53,543 nucleotides of DNA from Bacteroidota bacterium (lineage in GTDB: Bacteria > Bacteroidota > Bacteroidia > Chitinophagales > Chitinophagaceae), in assembly GCA_023415275.1 (NCBI GenBank), contig JAEZLJ010000022.1:1-53543 (forward strand), written 5' to 3'. Each line of letters starts with the position of its first letter. Position 1 is the first letter of the stretch. This document shows, piece by piece, positions 26,092-34,842 of this stretch. A program made the position numbers and the translations under genes. Under the pieces are notes generated by a model. The model worked only from the letters and a program-made list of their open reading frames with translations. It was not told the origin of the DNA and made no database searches.

Positions 26092-26457
26092 ATGGCTAAA
26101 CAAGTTGGCCCTGTAAAGATCGTTGGCACCATTGGTGGCCTTACTTTCCTGGAAGTGAATGGAAAGCATATCGTTAAAGAAAAATCGTCCCTGAAGGGAA
26201 CCAAGGTGAAGAAGTCGCCGCGTTTTAAAAGGACAAGGATCAATTATAACAAATTCAGGGATGCATCCAAATTAGGGTCGAAGTATTACCATCAACTGCC
26301 GGTATTGGGCAAGGAATTATGGATGTATAACAGGATGGTAGGAGAAACCCAAAGGATGCTATGCGCTGAGGCCGCACCTGAGGCTATAGTTTCCATGCTT
26401 GAAAAAATGGTGGCTGATCTGACCAAACAAATTTACCGTAAGAAGAGAAGGAGGTAG
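26092..26457 (+). CDS. Small basic protein of a Bacteroidota-specific family
   Basis: 121 residues, strongly basic, ending KQIYRKKRRR. The N-terminus KIVGTIGGLTFLEVNGKHIVKE, then RFKRTRINYNKFRDASKLG, matches my memory of a family widespread in Bacteroidota. Its members start with a GTIGG-x-x-F-Y motif and carry an F-x-RTR-x-N-x-x-EF motif; function is unknown. No signal peptide or membrane segment. The double dyad directly upstream suggests tight control. The charge could reflect nucleic-acid binding, but no known domain supports that. Confidence 0.8.
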   Translation: MAKQVGPVKIVGTIGGLTFLEVNGKHIVKEKSSLKGTKVKKSPRFKRTRINYNKFRDASKLGSKYYHQLPVLGKELWMYNRMVGETQRMLCAEAAPEAIVSMLEKMVADLTKQIYRKKRRR

Positions 26458-26543
26458 CTTTTCAAGGCATTCTGACCCGAGGTGAGATCAACCGGCAACA
26501 CAAATTGCAGGTGGCCTATTTTATACGCAAGTATCATGAATAC

Positions 26544-26969
26544 CTACTTTGATTCTGCATACTTTCTGAAATTGTCCATAATGGCCTGCCATCCTTCCTG
26601 TTGCATTTCTATTGAATGGGTGTCTTCTGCTTCGAATGTTTCAACCACATAGGTAGTGTCGCCCTGGCTGGAAAAGTTCACCTGTACCTGGCGTCCATCG
26701 GCAATGGTATATTCAAGATAGCGGTGCTCCTGCACATCGGTGTAGGTACCTTCAAAGTCAAAGCCAAAGCTGCCATCTTTTGCTTCCATGCGTGCACGGA
26801 ACTTGCCTCCTGCCCGCAGGTCGTTTTCAGCCCATGGTGTATGCCAGTCGTCCGATGCTGCATTCCATTGAGTAATGTGTTCAGGTTTTGTCCAGTAATC
26901 CCATACAGCGGGTAATGGGGCGTTCACTGTAGTTTGAACCGTGATCCTGGTTTTGTTGGCTGCTTCCAT
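26544..26969 (-). CDS. SRPBCC/AHSA1-domain protein
   Basis: 141 residues, the usual length of single-domain START/Bet v1-like AHSA1 proteins. Typical pattern: ITVQTTVNAPLPAVWDYWTKPEHITQWNAAS, acidic-residue-rich middle, GSFGFDFEGTYTDVQEHRYLEYTIADGR, and a C-terminal helix GWQAIMDNFRKYAE. Such proteins bind hydrophobic ligands or act as toxin-like/START lipid carriers; the ligand is unknown. A perfect TAAGTTTG element lies 25-32 bp upstream. Confidence 0.9.
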   Translation of the reverse strand: MEAANKTRITVQTTVNAPLPAVWDYWTKPEHITQWNAASDDWHTPWAENDLRAGGKFRARMEAKDGSFGFDFEGTYTDVQEHRYLEYTIADGRQVQVNFSSQGDTTYVVETFEAEDTHSIEMQQEGWQAIMDNFRKYAESK

Positions 26970-26993
26970 GATGTAGATGTTTGGTTGGGTTTA

Positions 26994-27001
26994 CAAACTT
27001 A
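26994..27001 (-). promoter_or_regulatory. Bacteroidota-type -7 element of the SRPBCC gene
   Basis: Minus-strand TAAGTTTG is an exact TAnnTTTG match, 25-32 bp upstream of the ATG at 26969. Confidence 0.55.
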
Positions 27002-27120
27002 AAATGATTAAGGAGAATAAGAAGTAGTTTTTTGACAGGCTGAATGGCAGGGCTGATGTCTGGATTGAATGTGTGCACAATCTGCAATTACCGGTCAATT
27101 GAATAGCAAGCTAGTTACAT

Positions 27121-27756
27121 TCATTTTTCAGGGGTGATGGGAAAAAGCACATACCCTTTAAGCTGGTAATGAGAAAGCACGGTTTGGGCGGTAAGGGATA
27201 CCCGCACCCGCGGATCCAGATCTTGCTTTTGTACATCAAAGAATTGCATAGCCTGGCCACAAGCTATAAAGCGCACCCCGTTTTTGATCAGTTGATCCAG
27301 CATGGCAATGTTGGGATTATTGATGCCATATTTTTTCTGGTAGCTTGAATGGGTATATAGAGCGTACAATGCCTGGCCATGTACTACCACCACTACGTCC
27401 AATTTATTCTTTGGTATGCCTGATGCCACATGCAGGTTGATGATCCTTGCAATTTCGGCCAGGCCTCCATTGATATCTTTTGCTGACAAAGAATCCTTAA
27501 TCGGGAATATGTCTTCCATCAGGAGCTTGTAGGTAATGGTTGGATCGGGCTTTTCCGTGATAGTCTCCACCGGAAGCACACCAGACCATTTACTGTCCTT
27601 GATCAACGGATAATAAGCTTTGGCAAATAAAGCGGCTATTTTCAATGAATCCTTTTGAGCCATAGAAAGGCTATCTGTAGTATTGTCATTGGAAGCCTGG
27701 GCATAAGAGGCGAAATGTCCCAATAAAAAAAGGGCAACAAGAGTTATGTATCTCAT
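27121..27756 (-). CDS. Exported DsrE-family protein (copy 1)
   Basis: 211 residues. A signal peptide (MRYITLVALFLLGHFASYAQA) is followed by a linker and a DsrE/DsrF-like domain (about 95-208): KLDVVVVVHGQALYALYT, NIAMLDQLIKNGVRFIACGQ and GYVLFPI. The lone Cys in IACGQ sits where DsrE/TusD proteins carry their sulfur-handling Cys. Cytoplasmic relatives relay sulfur; an exported version suggests a periplasmic thiol role. It is a paralogue of 39219-39764 (shared HG-ALY, KKYG-NPN, CGQ). An inverted repeat TAAGTAT/ATACTTA lies upstream at 27782-27800. Confidence 0.86.
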   Translation of the reverse strand: MRYITLVALFLLGHFASYAQASNDNTTDSLSMAQKDSLKIAALFAKAYYPLIKDSKWSGVLPVETITEKPDPTITYKLLMEDIFPIKDSLSAKDINGGLAEIARIINLHVASGIPKNKLDVVVVVHGQALYALYTHSSYQKKYGINNPNIAMLDQLIKNGVRFIACGQAMQFFDVQKQDLDPRVRVSLTAQTVLSHYQLKGYVLFPITPEK

Positions 27757-27866
27757 AAACAGTTAAATGATGATGAAGTGCTAAGTATTAAATATACTTA
27801 TTTTCCCTGGTGGTTGGCTGTAACTGTATGTAATTAATTGCCTGCACAACCAGGTAAGACCTTTAA

Positions 27867-28334
27867 CTACAGTTGATGAAATGTTTTTTTCATGCAAACG
27901 CTTTCTGTCAAGCCTTCATAAGGAGGATAGTTGGAGATGATGGTGTAACCACTGGATGCATATAAGCTACGTGCCGTATCGAAATGGATGCTGGTTTCCA
28001 GTATGGCATTTTTGAATCCAAGTTCTATGGCCCATTGTTCAAGGGCATGGAGTACGAGTTTGGAAAGCCCTTTTCCTTTCCATTGTTTTTCTACAAACAT
28101 TCTTTTGATCTCCACGGTATCGGAATCAACCTGTTTGAAGCATCCGCAGGCTACCGGTTGCCCATCCTGGTAAGCCACGAGCATAGTGGAAAGGTCCGGC
28201 ACTTTGTTGAATTGATCATAGGTAGCCTGGTCTTCTTTCAATTCATTCCAAAGTTCATGGTCAAGGTGGGTGACCAGTTTCTGGAAATCCTTGTCAGCGG
28301 ATGTGGTCCTTTTCAGAATTGGCAGGGATGTCAT
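27867..28334 (-). CDS. GNAT-family N-acetyltransferase
   Basis: 155 residues. GNAT core: MLVAYQDGQPVACGCFKQ, then VEIKRMFVEKQWKGKGLSKLVLHALEQWA, whose Q/R-x-x-G-x-G/A-like segment is WKGKGLSK for acetyl-CoA binding, then KNAILETSIHFDTARSLYASSGY. Acceptor unknown. Monomeric cytoplasmic enzyme of common length. A TATTTTTA string directly upstream would give a very short leader. Confidence 0.9.
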   Translation of the reverse strand: MTSLPILKRTTSADKDFQKLVTHLDHELWNELKEDQATYDQFNKVPDLSTMLVAYQDGQPVACGCFKQVDSDTVEIKRMFVEKQWKGKGLSKLVLHALEQWAIELGFKNAILETSIHFDTARSLYASSGYTIISNYPPYEGLTESVCMKKTFHQL

Positions 28335-28488
28335 TGGGTAAAAATAAGAAGGACCTGGTAGCTTTCTTTTATCATTGATTGCCGCCTGTCAAAGAATCAT
28401 GCACCATGTGATCAATTTATTTAATAACTTATAGGATTCTTTACAGGCTCATTCGTGCCTGTTTTAAACTTTAATATTTAAAGACACA

Positions 28489-29841
28489 ATGAAAAGTACT
28501 TTTTTGCTTGCTATGCTCTTAATGATGCTTTTGGGAGATGTATATGCTCAAACCACTTCTACGCAGAAGATATTGCCATATACCATTTTTCAAAAGAAAC
28601 TGTCTAACGGATTGAATGTAGTGACAGTGCCTTACAGCAGCCCGGGGCTGGCTGCATTTTATATTGTGATCCGTGCTGGTTCCAGGGATGAAATTGAACC
28701 TGGTAAAACCGGGTTTGCGCATTTCTTTGAACATATGATGTTCAGGGGAACGGATAAATTTCCCTCAGAAAAATACAGTGCTATCTTAAAAAGCACGGGC
28801 GCTTCTGCCAATGCCAATACCTCGCTGGACCGGACCATTTACCATATGACTGGGAATGCGGGGAAACTGGAGACCATGTTTGAAATTGAAGGTGACCGTT
28901 TTCAAAATCTGAAGTATTCGATACAGGATTTTAAAACAGAAGCAGGTGCGGTAAAGGGTGAGTACACCAAGAACTCCGCCAGCCCGTATGTGCAGTTGAA
29001 TGAAAAGATAGCTGAAACAGCTTTCAAGTCGCATACTTATGGGCACACTACAATGGGTTATTTTAAAGACGTAGTGGATATGCCTAACCAGTATGATTAT
29101 TCGCTGGAATTCTTTAAGCGCTTTTACCGGCCTGAGTATGCCACTATCATCGTGGTGGGAGATGTGACCCCTGAGAAGGTGAATACCCTGGCAGAAAAGT
29201 ATTTCGGTAACTGGAAGAGGGGGGATTATGTGTCCAAGATCCCTTACGAGACGCCGCAAACCGAGACCCGTTACACCCATATTCAAATGAGCGGTTTCCC
29301 GCCTTTACTGAGCCTGAATTATAAAGGTCCTTCCTTCAATGACCAGCAGATAGATATGCCGGCACTGGATGTTTTATCCAGCCTTTTGTTTTCAGAAAAA
29401 AGCGACCTGTATAAGAAGCTGGTATTGAACGAACAAAAAGTGCGTTTTATCCAGGGCGGTGCTACTGATTCCAGGGATCCGAACCTGTTCAGTATTTATG
29501 CTTCGGTGGTCAATGCTGCGGACATGCAGTATGTAAAGGATGAAATAGTCAAGACACTGGAAAATGCTAAAGTCAATAAAGTGGATGCCCAGTTACTTTC
29601 CGACACCAAGTCGAACCTGAAATACAGCTTTGCTATGAGAATAGACAACCCTACAAGCATAGCTGAATCTTTGTCACATTATGTGTACCTAACGGGCGAC
29701 CCGGAATCATTGAACAGGCTGTATGCCTTATATGATAAAGTAAGTGCGCAGGACCTGCTCAATGTGGCACAAAAGTATTTTGTTCCTACAGGCCTCACTG
29801 TGGGTACCATATCTCCTGCAGACTCTATTGATGTAAAGTAA
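28489..29841 (+). CDS. Secreted M16-family zinc peptidase, active subunit
   Basis: 450 residues with signal peptide ending near VYAQ. The inverted zinc motif HFFEH is at residues 78-82 and the downstream Glu ligand about residue 158 in EAGAVKGEY. The C-terminal half is a second M16-fold domain with a typical R/Y pair region. It probably degrades peptides in the periplasm. The next gene, 25 bp downstream, encodes an inactive-looking M16 partner, the arrangement seen in heterodimeric M16B peptidases and processing proteases. Confidence 0.92.
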   Translation: MKSTFLLAMLLMMLLGDVYAQTTSTQKILPYTIFQKKLSNGLNVVTVPYSSPGLAAFYIVIRAGSRDEIEPGKTGFAHFFEHMMFRGTDKFPSEKYSAILKSTGASANANTSLDRTIYHMTGNAGKLETMFEIEGDRFQNLKYSIQDFKTEAGAVKGEYTKNSASPYVQLNEKIAETAFKSHTYGHTTMGYFKDVVDMPNQYDYSLEFFKRFYRPEYATIIVVGDVTPEKVNTLAEKYFGNWKRGDYVSKIPYETPQTETRYTHIQMSGFPPLLSLNYKGPSFNDQQIDMPALDVLSSLLFSEKSDLYKKLVLNEQKVRFIQGGATDSRDPNLFSIYASVVNAADMQYVKDEIVKTLENAKVNKVDAQLLSDTKSNLKYSFAMRIDNPTSIAESLSHYVYLTGDPESLNRLYALYDKVSAQDLLNVAQKYFVPTGLTVGTISPADSIDVK

Positions 29842-29865
29842 TTATCTCAAACAAAAAATGTTCCC

Positions 29866-31443
29866 ATGCAACTGCGCATTAAATTAATATTCCTGTTACA
29901 GATCGTTCTTGGCTTTCAACTTTGTGCCCAACAGGTGGTAGAGTTGAAAATACCAAAGTCCAATAAGGTAGTCATCAAATTCATGTTTCGCAATGGATCT
30001 ATTGCAGACCCGGAAGGCAAGGAAGGTATTACACAGTTAGTGACCTCACTGATCTCTGAAGGAGGCACTAAAGACCTGACCAAAGAACAGATCACTGACA
30101 AGATATATCCCTGGGCTGCTAGTTATGATGGTAGCGTGGATAAGGAGGTCAGTGTTTTTACATTTGAAGTGCCCGCCGTGTTCCTGTCTAAATTTTATCC
30201 GATAATAAAAGGGTTGATCCTTACGCCTTCTTTTGAACAAAAGGATTTTGACAGAGTCAAATCAAACCAGCAGAACTATGTGGATGAAGTGATCCGCACT
30301 TCATCTGACGAAGAGTTCAGCAAAAAAGCCTTGGAGGATCTTTTGTTCAGGGGCACCAATTACCAGCACCTTACAGCTGGCAACAGTAATAGCTTGAAGA
30401 GTATTACCCTCAATGATGTGAAGCAACAGTATAAAAAGTATTTCACCCGTAACAACCTGACCATCGGGATAGCGGGCAATTATTCCCCGGCTTTCCTGGC
30501 TGCCCTAAAAAAGGACATGCAATCTTTACCGGCATTGCAGGGGTCATTGCCGGTGCCGGGCAAGGCTGCCATGCCCGATGGCATCAACGTAGAGATCATT
30601 GCCAAGAAGAATGCTTTGGGTTCTGCTGTTTTTGGTGGCTTCCCCATGAATCTTACCCGTGCCAATGATGATTTTGCCGCCATGATGGTGGCCAATTCCT
30701 GGTTGGGTGAACACCGCAAGGAGTATTCCCGGCTATACCAGAAGCTCAGGGAGCAACGATCCATGAATTATGGTGATTACACCTACATTGAATGGTACGA
30801 AAATGGCGGCGGCAATATGTTGCCTCCACCAGGTGTGCCAAGATCATCAAATTATTTCAGCTTCTGGATACGCCCCGTTCAAACGGCTAAAGGATTGAAA
30901 GGCCAGTACCCCGAATTGGATTCTATCAAGATCGGTCATGCCCACTATGCCTTGCGTATGGTATTGAAGGAAATGGATAACATGATACAAAATGGCATGT
31001 CAAAGGAAAACTTTGACCTGACCAGGGACTTTCTTCGCAGTTATATCAAATTGTATATCCAGAGCCCTGAGCGTCAGTTAGGATACCTGATGGACTCCCG
31101 CTTCTATGGTCGCAAAGACTATATCACGGAGATGGATAAGTTGTTGGCGAAGCTAACCGTTAATGATGTAAATACTGCCATGAAAAAGTACTGGCAGACC
31201 AAAAATATGGATATAGCCATTGTGACCGACCAGTCAGAAGCGGAACCATTGGCCAACAGCCTGAGAACAAATGCACCTTCGCCCATGTCTTATTCCAATA
31301 ATTTGCGTTCGGCCCTGCCAGCTTCCATCCTGGAAGAAGATAAGATCGTGCAGCAGTATCCCATGAAAGTAAATAAGGTGACCATCATTAGTTCGGACCA
31401 GCCTTTTACCGGCAAGGAACGAATGCCAAAAAAAACCATGTAA
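29866..31443 (+). CDS. Secreted M16-family protein, inactive partner
   Basis: 525 residues, signal peptide ending near LCAQQ. The M16 fold is recognisable (VVIKFMFRNGSIADPEGKEG, later RNNLTIGIAGNYS and GSAVFGGFPMNLTRA). At the position of HxxEH it has ITQLVTSLI, so no zinc site remains. In paired M16 peptidases the second subunit lacks zinc but supplies the R/Y substrate-binding pair; here R-Y-like residues occur in SRLYQKLREQRSMNYGDYTY. Expected to form a heterodimer with the preceding gene product. A terminator-like hairpin follows. Confidence 0.9.
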   Translation: MQLRIKLIFLLQIVLGFQLCAQQVVELKIPKSNKVVIKFMFRNGSIADPEGKEGITQLVTSLISEGGTKDLTKEQITDKIYPWAASYDGSVDKEVSVFTFEVPAVFLSKFYPIIKGLILTPSFEQKDFDRVKSNQQNYVDEVIRTSSDEEFSKKALEDLLFRGTNYQHLTAGNSNSLKSITLNDVKQQYKKYFTRNNLTIGIAGNYSPAFLAALKKDMQSLPALQGSLPVPGKAAMPDGINVEIIAKKNALGSAVFGGFPMNLTRANDDFAAMMVANSWLGEHRKEYSRLYQKLREQRSMNYGDYTYIEWYENGGGNMLPPPGVPRSSNYFSFWIRPVQTAKGLKGQYPELDSIKIGHAHYALRMVLKEMDNMIQNGMSKENFDLTRDFLRSYIKLYIQSPERQLGYLMDSRFYGRKDYITEMDKLLAKLTVNDVNTAMKKYWQTKNMDIAIVTDQSEAEPLANSLRTNAPSPMSYSNNLRSALPASILEEDKIVQQYPMKVNKVTIISSDQPFTGKERMPKKTM

Positions 31444-31451
31444 AAACAAAC

Positions 31452-31484
31452 AACCGCTACCTTTCAGGCAGCGGTTATTTGTTT
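31452..31484 (+). terminator. Intrinsic terminator after the M16 pair
   Basis: AACCGCT (31452-31458) pairs with AGCGGTT (31470-31476); an inner CCT/AGG pair can extend it. It is followed by ATTTGTTT, a modest T-tract. Confidence 0.68.
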
Positions 31485-31554
31485 AAAGTAAGTTCAATGT
31501 GGTAAAGTTATTGCTGCACCATTTTAATTGAAATCATTCATCCAAACCATACAA

Positions 31555-32796
31555 ATGATCAAGGTTAGCATTTCAACAGCTTTTTTGTCTTTATTATTTA
31601 TTGCCTGTAACAGCTATTCCAATAACCAAACAGTGGTATCTACAGCTGCAGATACTACTACCATGCCACCAGTTGAGACCAGGAGGCCCAATTCAGAGTA
31701 TAAGCCAGCCTTTGCCGGGCAAACGAGGATTGGCGGTGTTACCACCAGGACACCTTATACAGTGAATATACTTACGCATTCACTGAAAAGACCCTGGGGA
31801 ATAGGCATGCTCCCGGATGGGCGCCTCTTGATCACTGAAAAAGTCGGCGTGATGCGCATAGTTACTCTAAAAGGTGAGGTCAGTGAACCTATCACTGGTT
31901 TGCCGGAAGTGAATGCTTCAGGACAGGGAGGCTTGCTGGATGTAGCCATCGATCCTGATTTTAAAAATAACAGGATGCTCTATTGGACTTTTTCTGAAAG
32001 AACCCCTGAAGGTAACCTAACGGCCGTGGCTAAGGGCAAACTGGCAGCCGACGAAAAACAGGTGCAGGATGTAACCGTAGTGTATCGCGCCACACCCGCT
32101 TATAATGGAAACCTGCACTATGGTGGACGTTTACTTATAGATGCCGCCGGCAACCTGGTGCTCAGCACTGGTGAGCGTTCAGACCTGGTAACCAGGCCGC
32201 AGGCACAAATGCTGAATTCTGCCCTGGGCAAGATCATACGCGTAACCAAGGAAGGTAAACCTGCTCCTGGAAACCCATTTATTGGAAAAGACAATGTGCG
32301 CCCTGAACTGTATTCCTATGGTCATCGCAATGTGCAGGGACTTGCTTTTCATCCTGTGACGGGAGATCTTTGGGAATCGGAAATGGGACCCAAAGGTGGG
32401 GATGAGGTAAACAGGATACAGCCAGGACATAATTACGGATGGCCCGTGATAGGATATGGACTTGAATACAGCGGGCAAAAAGTAGGTGAAGGCATTACTC
32501 AAAAAGAAGGTATGGAGCAGCCGGTATATTATTGGGACCCGGTATTATCCCCCAGCGGAATAACCTTTTATAGCGGTGACCAAATACCTGAATGGAAGAA
32601 TAATTTATTCGTGGCCGGATTAAATAGCAATCATATTGCCCGGTTGGTCATTGTCAACAATAAGGTGACTGGGGAAGAGCGTTTACTGGCAGGGGAAGGA
32701 CAGCGCTTTCGTGATGTGGCCGAAGGCAAGGATGGTGCTTTATATGCTATCACTGATGAAGGCAGGTTGTACAGGGTAGCTAAAAAAACCGAGTGA
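31555..32796 (+). CDS. PQQ-dependent sugar dehydrogenase-like lipoprotein (soluble aldose type)
   Basis: 413 residues. Leader ends in a lipobox (FLSLLFIAC). The rest is a six-bladed beta-propeller of the soluble glucose/sorbosone dehydrogenase family: PWGIGMLPDGRLLITEKVGVMRIV, GQGGLLDVAIDPDFKNN, NLHYGGRLLIDAAGNLVLSTGER, SYGHRNVQGLAFHPVTGDLWESEMGPKGGDEVN and NNLFVAGLNS. These enzymes oxidise aldoses with PQQ in the periplasm and pass electrons to carriers. No PQQ synthesis gene is in the window. Start 31555 gives the leader; upstream TTG at 31528 is not needed. Confidence 0.88.
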   Translation: MIKVSISTAFLSLLFIACNSYSNNQTVVSTAADTTTMPPVETRRPNSEYKPAFAGQTRIGGVTTRTPYTVNILTHSLKRPWGIGMLPDGRLLITEKVGVMRIVTLKGEVSEPITGLPEVNASGQGGLLDVAIDPDFKNNRMLYWTFSERTPEGNLTAVAKGKLAADEKQVQDVTVVYRATPAYNGNLHYGGRLLIDAAGNLVLSTGERSDLVTRPQAQMLNSALGKIIRVTKEGKPAPGNPFIGKDNVRPELYSYGHRNVQGLAFHPVTGDLWESEMGPKGGDEVNRIQPGHNYGWPVIGYGLEYSGQKVGEGITQKEGMEQPVYYWDPVLSPSGITFYSGDQIPEWKNNLFVAGLNSNHIARLVIVNNKVTGEERLLAGEGQRFRDVAEGKDGALYAITDEGRLYRVAKKTE

Positions 32797-32903
32797 TTTA
32801 TACTGACTGTAGGAGGTGTTATTCCATGTTCAAATAGGTTAAAATATTGCTGTTAGCGAGAAAGCTGCAAGACAATATCGCTATTTCTGTATTTTCATTT
32901 TTC

Positions 32904-33944
32904 ATGGACCCATTGAAACAAGCTGATTATGATGTATTCTCTTTCCTGGAGCGTACCCCTGACCTGGTGTGCATAGCTGACAGGGAGGGGTTTTTTCAAA
33001 AGATCAACCAGTCGGTAGTGGATACACTGGAATATTCACGTGAAGAATTATTTTCAAGACCTATTGCCAGCTTCATTCATCCGGAAGATAAAATGCTAAC
33101 ATCCCGTAAGAGAAACAAATTACTGGAGGGCGAGGCCCTGGTAAATTTTGAAAACCGTTATATAGCTAAATCAGGTAAGGTGATATGGCTGCACTGGACC
33201 TCTATATACTTGCCCGATAAGGAGGTGGTTTTGGCCATTGCCAAAAATATCACTGACAAAAAACAATCGGAGCTGGAGATAGAAGAGAAGTATAGGAAAT
33301 TCAAAAGCCTTGCGCAACATTTCAAGACCAGCCTGGAAAAGGACAGGAAATTCCTTGCGATTGAACTGCACGAAGAACTGGCACAATTGGCTTCTGTGGT
33401 TAAAATGGATCTGGACTGGATACAGGATCATATGCCGGACATTTCAGAAGCCATGAAGACCAGGATAGACCATGCCATGGGAGTTTCAGAGCTATTGATC
33501 AATGCCATGCGCAGAATATCCTTTTCTATTAGTCCAAATATGCTGGAAGACCTGGGTCTGCATGATACATTGCACTGGCTCTGTAAGGAGTTTTCCATTT
33601 TAAATGGCAATAGCTGCATTTATGAAAGCAATATTGAGGAAGAGCAGTTATCCTATGACCTGCAATTGGACCTGTTCAGGATCTGCCAGGAAGCCCTCAA
33701 TAATATTATGAATCATGCCGGTGCTTCAGCTATAAAGATCCGCCTTGAATACTTCAATGAAGAGATATGCCTCTCCATCATTGGTGATGGGGAACTCTTT
33801 GAGAACGCCAACCAGGATGATGCACCGCAACTAAACAATATCAGGAAGCGGGTGGCTTCAATAAATGGCCGCCTGCATGTGAATGCAGGTAATGATACAG
33901 GCATTTGTATTTGTGTAAGCATTGCCCGCGAACAGCATCCTTGA
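32904..33944 (+). CDS. PAS-domain histidine kinase (HPK7-like) with degenerate ATP-binding G box
   Basis: 346 residues, cytoplasmic. A PAS domain (about 8-120) with PDLVCIADREGFF is followed by a coiled linker. The dimerisation helix carries the phospho-acceptor His156 in IELHEELAQ, the sequence typical of HisKA_3/NarX-type kinases, and the HATPase_c domain has its N box at QEALNNIMNHAG. The G1 box reads IIGDGELF instead of DDGxG, and the later box LNNIRKRV replaces GLxGMRERV, so ATP binding may be weakened. No LuxR-type regulator is adjacent. Start 32904 leaves no extra N-terminus. Confidence 0.88.
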   Translation: MDPLKQADYDVFSFLERTPDLVCIADREGFFQKINQSVVDTLEYSREELFSRPIASFIHPEDKMLTSRKRNKLLEGEALVNFENRYIAKSGKVIWLHWTSIYLPDKEVVLAIAKNITDKKQSELEIEEKYRKFKSLAQHFKTSLEKDRKFLAIELHEELAQLASVVKMDLDWIQDHMPDISEAMKTRIDHAMGVSELLINAMRRISFSISPNMLEDLGLHDTLHWLCKEFSILNGNSCIYESNIEEEQLSYDLQLDLFRICQEALNNIMNHAGASAIKIRLEYFNEEICLSIIGDGELFENANQDDAPQLNNIRKRVASINGRLHVNAGNDTGICICVSIAREQHP

Positions 33945-33963
33945 TACTCTTACCTTTCATGCA

Positions 33964-34680
33964 TTATCCTTTCCCGGGCATGGAAGGTCTTATTTCCACC
34001 TTGCTCGGAAGCGTTCTTGATGGCATATGTAACAGGTCTGCGACCAGCTGGCCAATATCTTCCGGTTGTATTTTCCACGCATCTGCCTCCGAAGGAGTAT
34101 GATCATTAAAATGAGTAGCCACAGAGCCAGGCATGATGGTGGTAACCTTGATACCATATTTGCGCAGATCGAGCATAATAGCCTGGGTAAAGCCTACCAG
34201 ACCGAACTTGCTGGCATTATAAGCTGATGCTGTTTCAAAGAAGTTAGTACCAGCCAGGCTGGCTATGGTAATAATATAACCTTTGGATGACTTCAATGCA
34301 TCTATAGAGGCCTTCACACTATTGAATACGCCTGTCAGGTTGGTATCAATGGTTTGTTTCCATAAATCTTCAGAAAGGGTATCAATGGGTGCAAAATGTC
34401 CAACACCCGCATTGGCTATCAAAACATCCAGTTGCCCGAAATGATCAATGACCGATTGCACCGCTTTTACCTCAGAACTCATGGAGCTTACATCCGATTC
34501 AAGGGCTAATATGCGTGAGGGGTCATTACTTAATGAGGCTGCGGCTTTTTTGGCAGCTGATAAATCCCGGCTGGTAATGGCAACACGCATGCCTTCCTGC
34601 AATAATCTTTGAGCAATTCCATATCCAATTCCTTTGTTGCCCCCTGTAATATAGGCTACCTTATCTTTCAGATCATTCAT
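33964..34680 (-). CDS. SDR-family oxidoreductase (3-oxoacyl-ACP reductase-like)
   Basis: 238 residues. TGGNKGIG cofactor motif, NAG in LIANAGVGHF, Ser in IITIASLAG, Tyr-x3-Lys in AYNASKFG and PGSVATHF. The Arg in ITSRD favours NADP(H). Substrate unknown. It converges with the kinase gene (19 bp gap). A perfect 12-bp hairpin starts 17 nt upstream of its ATG, unusually close for a leader. Confidence 0.9.
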   Translation of the reverse strand: MNDLKDKVAYITGGNKGIGYGIAQRLLQEGMRVAITSRDLSAAKKAAASLSNDPSRILALESDVSSMSSEVKAVQSVIDHFGQLDVLIANAGVGHFAPIDTLSEDLWKQTIDTNLTGVFNSVKASIDALKSSKGYIITIASLAGTNFFETASAYNASKFGLVGFTQAIMLDLRKYGIKVTTIMPGSVATHFNDHTPSEADAWKIQPEDIGQLVADLLHMPSRTLPSKVEIRPSMPGKG

Positions 34681-34697
34681 AAAATGGTTTTAGGGTG

Positions 34698-34724
34698 ATA
34701 CCTGCCGTGTGGCACGGCAGGTAT
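34698..34724. promoter_or_regulatory. Perfect 12-bp hairpin near the SDR start
   Basis: ATACCTGCCGTG (34698-34709) pairs perfectly with CACGGCAGGTAT (34713-34724) across a TGG loop. It lacks a T-tract on either strand, so it is probably not a terminator. It lies 17-44 nt upstream of the minus-strand ATG at 34680. It could be an operator dyad or an RNA structure controlling translation. Confidence 0.45.
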
Positions 34725-34754
34725 GCAAAGAAAGGCAATAATCGGTCAGGTAAA

Positions 34755-34812
34755 GACAAGCAAGGCCGGTGTACATAACCGGTGCTGGTGCCCGGCCCCT
34801 TGTTAGCTTGTC
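34755..34812 (-). terminator. Structured stem between two minus-strand genes, terminator-like
   Basis: GACAAGC (34755-34761) pairs with GCTTGTC (34806-34812), and the stem continues as AAGG/CCTT and CCGG/CCGG with small bulges. Read on the minus strand it follows the end of the 34843-35385 gene and runs into only TTTACC, so it is a poor terminator. It could equally be a structured leader. Confidence 0.4.
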
Positions 34813-34842
34813 TGTTTGAGTTATATAACTTTTGACCTGGAT

